Below, in pieces: positions 19,566 to 28,103 of a DNA stretch of 64,000 bases. The stretch lies in NCBI RefSeq assembly GCF_014842975.1, contig NZ_JACYXK010000028.1, positions 372,001-436,000 on the forward strand, in the 5' to 3' direction. The notes under the pieces were generated by a model. That model was not told where the DNA came from and ran no database searches. It was given only the letters and a program-made list of their open reading frames with translations. Position 1 is the first letter of the stretch; the number at the start of each line of letters is the position of its first letter. The position numbers were made by a program, and so were the translations under genes. Source of the DNA: Rhodanobacter sp. DHB23 (GTDB lineage: Bacteria > Pseudomonadota > Gammaproteobacteria > Xanthomonadales > Rhodanobacteraceae).

Positions 19566-22326
19566 TGACGAGATCAAGGTTCTCCTGACCTCCGACGCCT
19601 CGCAGCTGCAGGCCGGAATGGAAGCCGGCGCGGAGAGCGTCGAGGAAGCCACAGAGGCCATGCAGGCGACCGTGGCGCAGGAGGCTGCAGCCTTCAACGA
19701 TGCCGTGCAGACGAAGATCGCGGCCATGACGCGGCTTAACACCGCGATGGCCGGCAATCTCGGATCGTCCGAAGGCATGGCCGAGGCCGAGTCCGCACTG
19801 GACGCAGCGATGGCATCCGGCGCTGTCACCGCCAGCGAGTATGCAGCGGCACTCGACACGCTCAACGCCGCGGAGGTCTCCACGGCAGCGGCCACCGAAG
19901 CCAGCTCCGCCGCCTTCGCCTTGAGCGGCGGCACGGCGCGCGAGTTGGGCGTGCTGATCGGTGAAGCACTGCGCGGCAACTACACGCGCCTCGAAGGCTC
20001 CACGATCACCCTGGCGAACCGCACAGGGCTGCTGCAGCAAGTGTTCTCGCCGACGGGCGTTGCCATCATGGCGACAGCTGGGGCGGCCCTGTATCTCGGC
20101 GACCAGCTCCTGAAGGCGGACGAGACGGCGAGCGCCTTCAATCGCGCGATCCTGTCCACGGGCGACATCGTCGGCATGACGTCCGGCGAATTGAATGGAC
20201 TGGCCATGCAGGTTGGCACCTTCACCGGCCAGACCTCGCAGGCGGACGTCATCGTCCAGAAGCTGGCGCAGTCCGGCAAGCTCACGGGCCAGTCGCTGCA
20301 GTACGCCGCGCAGGCTGCTGCGAACTCCATGCAGCTCACTGGCGAATCCGCCGATCAAGCCGCGCGCGAGGTGGAGTCGCTGGCCGGCAATCCCACGCAG
20401 GCTGTCGTCGCGCTCAACGACAAGTACCACTTCCTCACGGTCGAGCTGTACGAGCAGATCAGCACCTTGCAACGTGAGGGCGACACGTTCGGCGCCACGG
20501 AGGTTGCCGCCAAGGCGTTCGCCGACAACACCTCGGACCGGCTCGACAATCTCAACAGCAAGATGGGTTTCTTCGAGCGCCAGCTCAGCGACTTCAAGAA
20601 CGGCTTCAACGTCATCGACCAAGGCCTGCGCAAGGCCTTCGACCCGACGCTGGAGGAGCAATCCGCTGCGGCGACGGTGAAGGCATACGACGCCCAGCAG
20701 CAACTCAATGCGGCCATCAAGGCGTACGGGAACATCGGCGGCGACGATGCGAAGCAGGCCATCGAGAACGCACGGCAATACGCAGAGGAGACGAAGAAGG
20801 CCTCTGACGCGTTGCGCGCGCAGGTCAAGGCGCAACAGGACGCCGCACAGCACCAGGCTAAGGCGGCACAGCAGAATGCCCAGCTGATCCAGGAGGTGAA
20901 GGAGCAGGACGATCTCAACCAGCACCTGAAGGAAACGAGCCTGCTGCAGGAGAAGATCGCCGAAGCCAAGCAGCGCATCGAGGACATTCACAAGAGCGAT
21001 CCGAACTCCGAATCCATCAAGGGCATCAGCTTCGATGCGTCGGGCGCCATTGCGGGCGGCGAACAGTGGGCGGCGATCCTCACGAAGCTGCAGCACGAGT
21101 TCGGCGAGACCAAGGCCAAGGCCGTCGATCTGCATAAGTCACTGGAGGAGCAGCTTGATATCGACGAGTCGACCGATCAGGTGTCGTACCAGAACCGCGA
21201 GAAGTACGAGCTGGCGTTCTGGACGCAGAAGCTGGCGACGCTGAAGAAAGGCACGCTGCAGTACGCGGAGGCCTACCGCACGATTCAGCAGCTCACGAAG
21301 GAAGTGGACGACGAGCGCGCACAGGAGGCCAAGAAGGCAGACGAAGAAGAACTCGCCAGCCTGGAAAAGACCGTCACGGCAGCGGAAAACGGAGCCGAGC
21401 AGAAGCGGCGCTCGAACGAGGAGGCATTCCGCGCCGGCACGGTATCGGCCCAGCAGTACCTCGCCACCGAAAAAGCCATCGACCAAGAGCTCCTGGCCGC
21501 CTACGCACAGTACATCGCCAAGAAGGAGGAACTCGACAAGGGCAACGTGAAGGCGCTGCAGGACGATGCAAAGCTGTGGTCGACGGAGCAGACGCGCGTC
21601 AGTGACGATGTTGCGAACGCGCAGGCACAAGCAGCAGCGAAAACGCAGCAGGCCTGGAACCAAGCCACCAACCAGATCACCCGGTCGATGGTGCAGGGTT
21701 TCGATCAGATCATCTTCAAGAGCGGCACGACCAACCAGACCTTGGCGCAGCAGGCCGAGCAAGCCGCAGGGCGCATCATCGAGTCGATGGTCAACCAGGT
21801 GCTGGAAAAGTGGATCGCCGCCGAGATGAAGAAGCTGGCGTCGTCGGTGCAGACGCTACTCGGCATCGGAACGGCCAACGACACACAGGCGACCACGGAC
21901 ATTGCGACCGACGCGACAAAGTCGGCAGCGATGGTTGCGAATGCCATTGGCGTTGCAGGTGCACAAGGCGTCGCCTCCTTCGCCGGCGCGCCCTGGCCTG
22001 TCGATATGGGCGCCCCCGCATTCGGTGCAGCCATGGCAGCGGCTGCAGGCAGCTTCGCTGTCGCCTCCGCCGCGGGAGGCTGGGATCGCGTCCCTTTCGA
22101 CGGTGCCCAGGCCATCTTGCACAAGGACGAGATGGTGTTGCCGTCGCATATCGCCGGCCCGATGCGCCAGATAGCCCAGTCGGGACTCGCCGGCGGCGCA
22201 GGCAATACCCACCACTGGCACATCAACGCCAACGACGCGCAGAGCGTCACGAAGCTGATCCGCAACGACCCGGGCGGCCTCATCAAGGCTGCGAATCGCG
22301 CGGCCAGGTTTCAACGGAACCGCTGA
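19552..22326 (+). CDS. Phage tail tape-measure protein, element 2
   Basis: 924 residues. The N-terminus (IKVLLTSDASQLQAGMEAGA) is typical of prophage tape measures. About residues 140-290 carry the tail-length domain (TLANRTGLLQQVFSPTGVAI, LYLGDQLLKADETASAFNRA). Residues 380-740 are a long coiled coil rich in Lys, Glu, Gln and Ala. Hydrophobic Ala/Gly segments follow near 800-840, then a C-terminus with an AILHKDEMVLPSHIAGPM motif. The frame is intact. It is the largest gene of an element with no visible capsid or tail-tube genes, which is unusual for a satellite. Confidence 0.88.
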   Translation: MASTDDEIKVLLTSDASQLQAGMEAGAESVEEATEAMQATVAQEAAAFNDAVQTKIAAMTRLNTAMAGNLGSSEGMAEAESALDAAMASGAVTASEYAAALDTLNAAEVSTAAATEASSAAFALSGGTARELGVLIGEALRGNYTRLEGSTITLANRTGLLQQVFSPTGVAIMATAGAALYLGDQLLKADETASAFNRAILSTGDIVGMTSGELNGLAMQVGTFTGQTSQADVIVQKLAQSGKLTGQSLQYAAQAAANSMQLTGESADQAAREVESLAGNPTQAVVALNDKYHFLTVELYEQISTLQREGDTFGATEVAAKAFADNTSDRLDNLNSKMGFFERQLSDFKNGFNVIDQGLRKAFDPTLEEQSAAATVKAYDAQQQLNAAIKAYGNIGGDDAKQAIENARQYAEETKKASDALRAQVKAQQDAAQHQAKAAQQNAQLIQEVKEQDDLNQHLKETSLLQEKIAEAKQRIEDIHKSDPNSESIKGISFDASGAIAGGEQWAAILTKLQHEFGETKAKAVDLHKSLEEQLDIDESTDQVSYQNREKYELAFWTQKLATLKKGTLQYAEAYRTIQQLTKEVDDERAQEAKKADEEELASLEKTVTAAENGAEQKRRSNEEAFRAGTVSAQQYLATEKAIDQELLAAYAQYIAKKEELDKGNVKALQDDAKLWSTEQTRVSDDVANAQAQAAAKTQQAWNQATNQITRSMVQGFDQIIFKSGTTNQTLAQQAEQAAGRIIESMVNQVLEKWIAAEMKKLASSVQTLLGIGTANDTQATTDIATDATKSAAMVANAIGVAGAQGVASFAGAPWPVDMGAPAFGAAMAAAAGSFAVASAAGGWDRVPFDGAQAILHKDEMVLPSHIAGPMRQIAQSGLAGGAGNTHHWHINANDAQSVTKLIRNDPGGLIKAANRAARFQRNR

Positions 22327-22356
22327 TCGAGCAACCCACAACGAAGGGAGAGAGAC

Positions 22357-22611
22357 ATGCCCAGCTTGAACGAACGAATCCGCCAGCTCGAAAAATATCA
22401 GCCGACGCAGAACATGTGGGACATGCTGGATCCAGACCAGCAGCGCGACATTCTGGCGGAGACCATCCGGTGCTTGGAGAGGGATGTTGCCGAAGGCCGC
22501 GGCAACGAGCCGTGGGCTGCAGGCTACTCGAATCAAACCGTGGCGGAGGCGCTGCTCATGTGGAAGGGTTACTTGGCTGACTGGGAGCGCGACCATGGCC
22601 TCACTCATTGA
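22357..22611 (+). CDS. Small hypothetical protein after tape measure
   Basis: 84 residues with a GGGAGAG ribosome site. Starts MPSLNERIRQLEKYQPTQNM, sharing an amphipathic N-terminal helix with 17332 and 22595. The rest is acidic and aromatic (WAAGYSNQTVAEALLMWKGY). Not recognised. Confidence 0.6.
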   Translation: MPSLNERIRQLEKYQPTQNMWDMLDPDQQRDILAETIRCLERDVAEGRGNEPWAAGYSNQTVAEALLMWKGYLADWERDHGLTH

Positions 22612-22774
22612 TCGCGTGACCAGGCTGGAGGAGCGCAGGATCCAGCAAGACCCCATGCGCGTCATCTGCGTCGACGAGCATGCCGATCGCAGCGAAGCGG
22701 TGAAGCGATACCGGCAGGAGACCGACTACCGCGGCATCGTGGTGGCGATGGATGAGGTGGACTGCGGGCTCTAG
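22595..22774 (+). CDS. Small hypothetical protein, element 2 right end
   Basis: 59 residues, overlapping the previous gene by 17 bp, exactly the overlap seen at 17332. Starts MASLIDRVTRLEERRIQQDP, then VICVDEHADRSEAVKRYRQE. The repeated start motif and equal overlap suggest duplication of a small gene start within the element. Not recognised. Confidence 0.55.
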   Translation: MASLIDRVTRLEERRIQQDPMRVICVDEHADRSEAVKRYRQETDYRGIVVAMDEVDCGL

Positions 22775-22863
22775 TATTGAGCCGCACCTGCAAGTTGACC
22801 GCTGCTGCTGACCAACTGCAGTGCCCCCCTGATCTCGACATTCCCAAGAAGAAGGCCAGGCAC

Positions 22864-23184
22864 ATGGAAAAGACAAAGGCTCAACGCGATGCCTTGCGTG
22901 ACCTCGGATTCACTCGCCGCGGCGTGCCGGCGGATTACCGTGGTGATGATCCGGAACTCTGCAACGCCCCCACATTGACCGGGCGTCCTTGTAGGGCGCG
23001 AGGCCTTATGCCGAATGGAAGGTGCGCGCAACACCAGGACGCTGGCGACAAACCCACTCAGGGCGCCCCCACCCGTGCCAAGGGAGATCCGTCATCCGCG
23101 CGAATGCGGCTGACGAGAGAGGTGGACGCATTGATGAAAGTGAGGAGTCACCTCAAGAAGCGCGACGGCGGCGCCGGCAAATAG
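22864..23184 (+). CDS. Small Cys/His protein of mobile-element type
   Basis: 106 residues from the ATG at 22864; a TTG at 22777 would add 29 residues. CNAPTLTGRPCRARGLMPNG followed by RCAQHQ is a C-x(9-10)-C-x(10)-C-x2-H zinc-binding pattern common in small phage and prophage proteins (variant of C..RTGRPC....NGRC..HGG). Basic C-terminus. Last gene before attR. Function unknown. Confidence 0.6.
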   Translation: MEKTKAQRDALRDLGFTRRGVPADYRGDDPELCNAPTLTGRPCRARGLMPNGRCAQHQDAGDKPTQGAPTRAKGDPSSARMRLTREVDALMKVRSHLKKRDGGAGK

Positions 23185-23250
23185 AGGTGCTGCATCTAGG
23201 GCACCGCGGCCTGCGCTGGCGCACCAGCCATCGGCGCATCATCAGCAATG

Positions 23251-23271
23251 TGTGCGTAGAACTGCGCGTAG
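23251..23271. repeat. Integrase arm-type sites, right end of element 2
   Basis: TGTGCGTAGA at 23251 and CTGCGCGTAG at 23262, 11 bp apart, matching the pair at 10171-10191. Confidence 0.55.
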
Positions 23272-23276
23272 CAAAA

Positions 23277-23306
23277 AGGGCAATGACCGGAAAGTCATTG
23301 CCCTTC
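23277..23306 (-). terminator. Terminator just inside attR of element 2
   Basis: A perfect 12-bp stem AAGGGCAATGAC-CGGAAA-GTCATTGCCCTT. The T-tract (TTTTTGC) follows on the minus strand, so it ends transcripts coming from tRNA-Cys into the element. It replaces the host terminator displaced to 9998-10020. Confidence 0.75.
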
Positions 23307-23324
23307 AAGGTGTTGCGTACGCAT

Positions 23325-23343
23325 TTTGGAGGCCTAGGTCGGA
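23325..23343. repeat. attR of element 2
   Basis: TTTGGAGGCCTAGGTCGGA, identical to 10033-10051, forming the 3' end of the intact tRNA-Cys gene. Confidence 0.92.
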
Positions 23344-23400
23344 ATCGAACCGGCGTACGCGGATTTGCAGTCCGCTGCATGACCACTCTGCCACCAGGCC
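23327..23400 (-). tRNA. cysT: tRNA-Cys (GCA)
   Basis: 74 nt including CCA. Acceptor GGCCTGG pairs with CTAGGCC (one G-U), discriminator T, anticodon loop CTGCAAA with anticodon GCA, T-arm CCGGTTCGATTCCGA. Its 3' end is regenerated by the element 2 attachment site. Confidence 0.95.
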
Positions 23401-23414
23401 AAACTGCGTGAAAC

Positions 23415-23490
<76 letters not shown>

Positions 23491-23570
23491 TTGGTGAGCC
23501 GTCAATGATAGCAGAAGAACGCGATATGAGAAGCCCCGCCCTGCCAACCCGATGCCCTTCCCCCCAGACG

Positions 23571-23598
23571 ACGAAGCCCCGGCGTACCGGGGCTTCGT
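23571..23598. other. Stem-loop between the two tRNA-Gly genes
   Basis: ACGAAGCCCCGG-CGTA-CCGGGGCTTCGT, a perfect 12-bp dyad without a T-tract. It could be an attenuator or an RNA-processing structure in the tRNA precursor. Confidence 0.5.
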
Positions 23599-23607
23599 GC
23601 TTGAAAC

Positions 23608-23683
<76 letters not shown>

Positions 23684-23695
23684 TTGGGAGGGCGC

Positions 23696-23723
23696 ATTCT
23701 AATACGCGAACACGCCACGTCAA
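23696..23723 (-). promoter_or_regulatory. Promoter of the tRNA-Gly-Gly-Cys operon
   Basis: Minus strand: -35 TTGACG (23723-23718), 16-bp spacer, -10 TAGAAT (23701-23696), then a GC-rich discriminator GCGCCC, typical of stable-RNA promoters. It lies in the 44 bp between pgsA and the first tRNA. Confidence 0.75.
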
Positions 23724-23727
23724 GCCT

Positions 23728-24336
23728 TCAATCGTCGTTGCGCGGGCCTGAGCGCAAGGGCGCGTCGCCACGCAGGCTGGGCCACGCCGCACGCAGGTAA
23801 TACAGGCCCGACCAGATGGTGAGTACGCCGGCGAGCACCAGCAGCGCCTCGCCGATGTGGTACAGGCGCAGCGCGGTGGCTTCCTTCTCGTGCTGCACGA
23901 TCAGCACCACCAGCGCCACGATCTGCATCACCGTCTTCAGCTTGCCGATGAAGGCCACCTTCACCGTGGCGCTCATGCCGACTTCGGCCATCCATTCGCG
24001 CAGCGCGGAAATGCTGATCTCGCGTCCCACGATCACCGCCGCGGTCACCGCCATCACGATGCCGGACCAGCCTTCCGGGTGCGACTCCACCAGCAGGAAC
24101 AGGGTCACCGCCACCATCAGCTTGTCGGCCACCGGATCGAGGAAGGCGCCAAACGCCGAGGTGAGGTTCATGCGCCGCGCGAGGAAGCCGTCCAGCCAGT
24201 CGGTGACGGCGGCGAGCAGGAACACGATCGCCGCCGTGATGTTGTGGCCGTGGAACGGCAGGTAGAACACCACCACCATCACCGGCAGCAACAACACGCG
24301 GAACAGGGTCAGCCAGGTGGGAAGGTTGATGTGCAT
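23728..24336 (-). CDS. pgsA: CDP-diacylglycerol--glycerol-3-phosphate 3-phosphatidyltransferase
   Basis: 202 residues from the ATG at 24336 (MHINLPTWLTLFRVLLLPVM); the earlier in-frame ATG adds a non-conserved tail. Integral membrane enzyme making phosphatidylglycerophosphate from CDP-diacylglycerol and glycerol-3-phosphate, the committed step to phosphatidylglycerol and cardiolipin. The CDP-alcohol phosphotransferase motif D-x2-DG-x2-AR-x8-G-x3-D-x3-D is complete (DWLDGFLARR, then FGAFLDPVADK, about residues 51-77). Several membrane helices. The pgsA-tRNA-Gly order matches other gammaproteobacteria. Confidence 0.95.
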   Translation of the reverse strand: MHINLPTWLTLFRVLLLPVMVVVFYLPFHGHNITAAIVFLLAAVTDWLDGFLARRMNLTSAFGAFLDPVADKLMVAVTLFLLVESHPEGWSGIVMAVTAAVIVGREISISALREWMAEVGMSATVKVAFIGKLKTVMQIVALVVLIVQHEKEATALRLYHIGEALLVLAGVLTIWSGLYYLRAAWPSLRGDAPLRSGPRNDD

Positions 24337-24406
24337 GGGGGCGCCTGCGGATTTGCCACAGTGTCGCATGCCGTCGCGTCGCCGCGCAGCGCGGCATGCG
24401 AAACGT

Positions 24407-26233
24407 TCAGCCGTGCAGCACGTCGTAGATGCGCTCGGCCAGGCCGCGGTCGATGCCTTTCACGCGCATCAGTTCTTCCACGCCGGCCGCCTCCACGCCG
24501 GCGAGGCCACCAAAGGTCTTGAGCAAGGCGGTGCGGCGACGTGCGCCCACGCCAGGCACGTCTTCCAGCACGCTGCGTTCGCGCGCCTTCTCGCGGCGCT
24601 TGCGATGGCCGCTGATCGCGAAACGGTGCGATTCGTCGCGCACCGCCGCCACCAGGTGCAATGCCGGCGAAGTCGGGCCGGGGTGGATCTCGCGCCCCTG
24701 GTCCACGAGGATCAGGGTTTCCTCGCCCGCACGTCGCGCCGGCCCCTTGGCCACGCCGACCACGTGGATGCCGGCGACGCCGAGTTCCTTCAACACGGCC
24801 AGCGCCTGTGCCACCTGGCCGCCGCCGCCGTCGATCAGCAGCACGTCGGGCTTCGCGCCCTCGCCTTCGGCCACCTTGCGGAAGCGCCGGGTCAGCGCCT
24901 GGTGCATGGCGGCGTAGTCGTCGCCAGGCGTGATGCCGGCGATGTTGAAACGGCGGTAGTGCGATTTCTCCGGCCCTTCCGGACCGAACACCACGCAGGA
25001 CGCCACGGTGAGTTCGCCGCGCGTGTGGCTGATGTCGAAGCACTCGAGGCGTCGCGGCGGTTCGGGCAGTTCCAGCAGCTTCTGCAGATCCTCGAAGCGC
25101 GTGCCCAGCGTCTGCCGGCTGGCGAGGCGCTGGGTCAGCGAGGCCTGCGCATTGCGCTCGGCCATCTGCAGGAAACGCGCGCGTTCGCCACGCACGCGGC
25201 TCTTCAGTTCCACCGCATGGCCGCTCTGCTCCGTGAGCATCTGCGCCAGCATCTCCTGTTCCGGCAAGTCGTCGCCGAGGATCAATTCGCGCGGCACCGG
25301 GCGATCGAGGTAGTACTGCGCCACGAATTGCGCCAGCAGGTCCGCAGGCTCGGCATCCAGCGGCAGGCGCGGGAAGAAATCGCGCGTGCCCAGGCTGATG
25401 CCGTCGCGGAAGAACAGCACGCTGACGCAGGCCAGGCCCGACTCGATGCGGCAGGCGATCACGTCCATGTCGGCGCTGGCGCCCTGCACGTGGTGCTGCG
25501 CCTGCAGCTGGCGCAGTGCGGCAACCTGGTCGCGCAATGCGGCAGCGCGCTCGAAGTCCAGCCTTGCGCTGGCCTGTTCCATCGCCGCGGCCAGTTCGTC
25601 GATCACGGCGCTGCTGCGGCCTTCGAGGAACATCTCGGCGTGGCGCACGTCGTTGCGGTAGTCGTCAACCGTTATGAGCTGCACGCACGGCGCGGTGCAG
25701 CGACCGATCTGGTGCTGCAGGCAGGGCCGCGAGCGATTGCGGAAATAGCTGTCCTCGCACTGGCGCACCTTGAACAGCTTCTGCATCAGGCCCAGGCTCT
25801 CGCGCACCGCGAACGTGCTGGGGTACGGCCCGAAGTAACGCCCCGGCAGGTTCCTCGCGCCGCGATGGAAGGCCAGCCGCGGATAATCCTCGCCGCCGGA
25901 CAGGTAGATGTAGGGATAGCTCTTGTCGTCGCGCAACATGATGTTGTAGCGCGGTTTCAGCGACTTGATCAGCTGCGACTCCAGCAGCAGCGCTTCGCCT
26001 TCGGTGCGCGTGACGGTGATCTCGCAGCGGGCGATCTGCGCGATCATCGCGGCGATGCGCGGCTCCATGCGCGGCTTCAGGAAATAGCTGCCCACGCGCT
26101 TCTTCAGGTTGCCGGCCTTGCCCACGTAGAGCAGTTCGCCGTCTTCGTCGAAGTAACGATAGACGCCGGGCGAGGTGGTCAGGGTGCGGACGAAGGCCTT
26201 GCCGTCGAAGGCCTGCGGCGAAGTGGGCTGCAT
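24407..26233 (-). CDS. uvrC: UvrABC system protein C (excinuclease)
   Basis: 608 residues, full length. Makes both incisions in nucleotide excision repair. The N-terminal GIY-YIG-type domain (PGVYRYFDEDGELLYVGKAG) is followed by the UVR domain near residue 205, the RNase H-like domain in the C-terminal half (VLLIDGGGGQVAQA, about 455-468), and tandem helix-hairpin-helix motifs at the end (EDVPGVGARRRTALLKTFGG). It lies 70 bp upstream of pgsA, the conserved uvrC-pgsA pair. Confidence 0.97.
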   Translation of the reverse strand: MQPTSPQAFDGKAFVRTLTTSPGVYRYFDEDGELLYVGKAGNLKKRVGSYFLKPRMEPRIAAMIAQIARCEITVTRTEGEALLLESQLIKSLKPRYNIMLRDDKSYPYIYLSGGEDYPRLAFHRGARNLPGRYFGPYPSTFAVRESLGLMQKLFKVRQCEDSYFRNRSRPCLQHQIGRCTAPCVQLITVDDYRNDVRHAEMFLEGRSSAVIDELAAAMEQASARLDFERAAALRDQVAALRQLQAQHHVQGASADMDVIACRIESGLACVSVLFFRDGISLGTRDFFPRLPLDAEPADLLAQFVAQYYLDRPVPRELILGDDLPEQEMLAQMLTEQSGHAVELKSRVRGERARFLQMAERNAQASLTQRLASRQTLGTRFEDLQKLLELPEPPRRLECFDISHTRGELTVASCVVFGPEGPEKSHYRRFNIAGITPGDDYAAMHQALTRRFRKVAEGEGAKPDVLLIDGGGGQVAQALAVLKELGVAGIHVVGVAKGPARRAGEETLILVDQGREIHPGPTSPALHLVAAVRDESHRFAISGHRKRREKARERSVLEDVPGVGARRRTALLKTFGGLAGVEAAGVEELMRVKGIDRGLAERIYDVLHG

Positions 26234-26309
26234 GCGCGGATTCTAGCCGGTCGGTCCGGCTTTGGCCGGTATCATGGGCGCTCCTGTCGCGTGCCTGGCG
26301 GAGATACCC

Positions 26310-26468
26310 ATGGGTTGCCTGCCGATCCCCATCCTGTTCGTGCTCGGCGTGCTGATCGGCGACTGGCTGTGGGGCGACCAGGGTGCGCTGTGGGGTGCCG
26401 GCATCGGCCTCTTGCTCGGCCTGATCCTGTTCGGCGTCTTCATCGTGAAGTTGCGGCGACGGAGTTGA
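26310..26468 (+). CDS. Small two-helix membrane protein
   Basis: 52 residues from the ATG at 26310, with GGAG 8 nt upstream. Two hydrophobic segments (LPIPILFVLGVLIGDWLW and GAGIGLLLGLILFGVFIV) and a basic end KLRRRS. Not recognised by name. It is divergent from uvrC. Confidence 0.6.
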   Translation: MGCLPIPILFVLGVLIGDWLWGDQGALWGAGIGLLLGLILFGVFIVKLRRRS

Positions 26469-26732
26469 TCTTGCCGGTCGCTCCGTTGAAAGCCGGTAGC
26501 CGATACCTGCCTGGCGTCTGTCATCTCGTCACCGCCGCGTATCCGGAAACCGGGGAACTCCACGAAGCCTCGGCTCCACACGCTCGTCATTCCGGCGCAG
26601 GCCGGAGGCGCCTCACGACAGCGAAGCTGGTCATCCGGCGACGGCATGGCCCGGACGCGTCATCGCTACCGGATCACGGCCCGCGCCGGGATGACGAGCG
26701 GAAGCGCGATTGATCAGGCAATCGCCAGGGCT
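26469..26732. repeat. Intergenic palindromic repeat remnants
   Basis: No gene seen. The stretch holds inverted fragments of a dispersed repeat: GTCATTCCGGCGCAGGCCGG near 26587 and CGCGCCGGGATGACGAGCGG near 26680. The same family, with clearer arms, occurs at 42648-42725. Confidence 0.55.
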
Positions 26733-27209
26733 TCAGCGATGGGCGACGCGCAAGCGCTCGATCAAACCGGCGACACCGCGTTCGGCCAATTCCACCGACG
26801 CGGCGAAACCGGCTGCGTCGCCGTACCACGGATCGGGAAATTCCAGCGGCGGCGCTGCACCCGTCCATTTGAGGAACAATGCGGCCTGTTCCGCCTGCCC
26901 GGGCGTAGCGGCGAATTTGCGCAGCCCGCGCAGGTTGTCGCGGTCCATCGCCAGCAACAGGTCGTGGTCCGCGAAATCGCGCGCGCGCAACTGGCGCGCG
27001 CGATGTTTCGACAAATCATGGCCCGCAGCGCGTGCCGCCGCGACCATGCGCGGATCGGCGCCCTCGCCCGCATGCCAGCCGCCGGTGCCGCAGGAGGCCA
27101 CGGCCACGTCCAGCCCGGCTTCGGCCAGGCGCTTGCGCGCCACGGCTTCCGCCAGTGGCGAACGGCAGATGTTGCCGAGGCAGACGAACAGTACGCGTCG
27201 CACGCTCAC
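26733..27209 (-). CDS. Low-molecular-weight protein-tyrosine phosphatase
   Basis: 158 residues from a GTG overlapping the kdsB stop (GTGA). The P-loop CLGNICRSP (C-x5-R-S) sits near residue 10, and the general-acid loop DPWYGD near 125. These cytoplasmic phosphatases often regulate exopolysaccharide tyrosine kinases; no kinase is nearby. The coupling to kdsB, which makes the LPS sugar donor CMP-Kdo, is common in this lineage. The ATG at 27227 would overlap kdsB by 22 bp and is less likely. Confidence 0.9.
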   Translation of the reverse strand: MSVRRVLFVCLGNICRSPLAEAVARKRLAEAGLDVAVASCGTGGWHAGEGADPRMVAAARAAGHDLSKHRARQLRARDFADHDLLLAMDRDNLRGLRKFAATPGQAEQAALFLKWTGAAPPLEFPDPWYGDAAGFAASVELAERGVAGLIERLRVAHR

Positions 27210-27979
27210 CCTTGCGTCTTCAACCATTGCTCGGCACGCGCGAGGTCGGCTTCGGTATCGATGCCGGGCGGGAACGGTTCGGGGGTGAGCCGCACCGCGA
27301 TGGCATGGCCGTGCTCCAGCACGCGCAACTGCTCCAGCGACTCGGCCTGCTCCAGCGGCGTGCGCGCCAGCCGCGCGTAGCGTGCGAGGAAACCGGCACG
27401 GTAGGCATAGATGCCGATGTGGCGCAGGAACGGCACGCCCGACGGCAGCGCTTCGCGGTTCGCGGCGAAGGCATCGCGCGCCCACGGCAGCGGCGCGCGG
27501 CTGAAATACAACGCGCGCCCGTCCGCGGCACGCACCAGCTTCACCACGTTGGCATCGAACAGTTCATGGGCGTCGGTGACGGGTGTCGCCAGCGTGGCCA
27601 TCGGTGCGTCGTCCTCGGCCAGCGCGCGCGCCACTTCGCGGATGCCGGCCGCGGGCGCGAAGGGTTCGTCGCCCTGCAGGTTCACCACGATGGCGTCGTC
27701 CGCCCAACCGCACAGCGCGGCGCATTCGGCGAGGCGGTCGCTGCCGGACGCGTGGTCGGCGCGCGTCATGCACACCTTGACGCCCTGCCCGGCCAACGCA
27801 TCGGCGATGCGCGCATCGTCCGTCGCCACCACCACGTCCACCGCGCCCGCCTGCAGGGCCCGCTGTGCCACGCGCACCACCATGGGCACGCCGGCGATTC
27901 CGCGCAGCGGCTTGGCCGGCAGGCGGGTGGAGCCGTAACGGGCGGGAATCGCGACGATGAAGGGCGGGACGTTGGGCAT
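27206..27979 (-). CDS. kdsB: 3-deoxy-manno-octulosonate cytidylyltransferase (CMP-Kdo synthetase)
   Basis: 257 residues from the ATG at 27979 ([20 protein letters not shown]). It activates Kdo with CTP for lipopolysaccharide core assembly. The N-terminal nucleotide-binding motif [14 protein letters not shown] and the DG/LQGDEPF metal-binding region ([11 protein letters not shown], about 96-106) are intact. Length matches the family (about 250). The start in the longer frame at 28072 is not conserved-looking. Confidence 0.95.
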   Translation of the reverse strand: MPNVPPFIVAIPARYGSTRLPAKPLRGIAGVPMVVRVAQRALQAGAVDVVVATDDARIADALAGQGVKVCMTRADHASGSDRLAECAALCGWADDAIVVNLQGDEPFAPAAGIREVARALAEDDAPMATLATPVTDAHELFDANVVKLVRAADGRALYFSRAPLPWARDAFAANREALPSGVPFLRHIGIYAYRAGFLARYARLARTPLEQAESLEQLRVLEHGHAIAVRLTPEPFPPGIDTEADLARAEQWLKTQG

Positions 27980-28028
27980 GGCGACCTCGGCATGGGCCGT
28001 CAAGCCTAACCCGCAGGTCCCTCCAAGG

Positions 28029-28103
28029 GTAGGAGCACCCTGTGCGCGAATGCTCCTGGCTTTATCAAGCATCAGAGCGTTCGCGCACAGGATGCACTCC
28101 TAC
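28029..28103. repeat. Palindromic repeat overlapping the aroA stop codon
   Basis: Left arm GTAGGAGCACCCTGTGCGCG (continuing to 28055) and right arm ending GCGCACAGGATGCACTCCTAC form a long imperfect hairpin. The aroA stop codon TAG (28102-28100) lies inside the right arm. The hairpin probably terminates the aroA transcript. This type of GTAGGAG...CTCCTAC palindrome is common between genes in Xanthomonadaceae-like genomes. Confidence 0.7.

Noticed and set aside
24317-26713. A 798-codon plus-strand frame
   Set aside because: Antisense shadow of uvrC and part of pgsA; no domain and no ribosome site.
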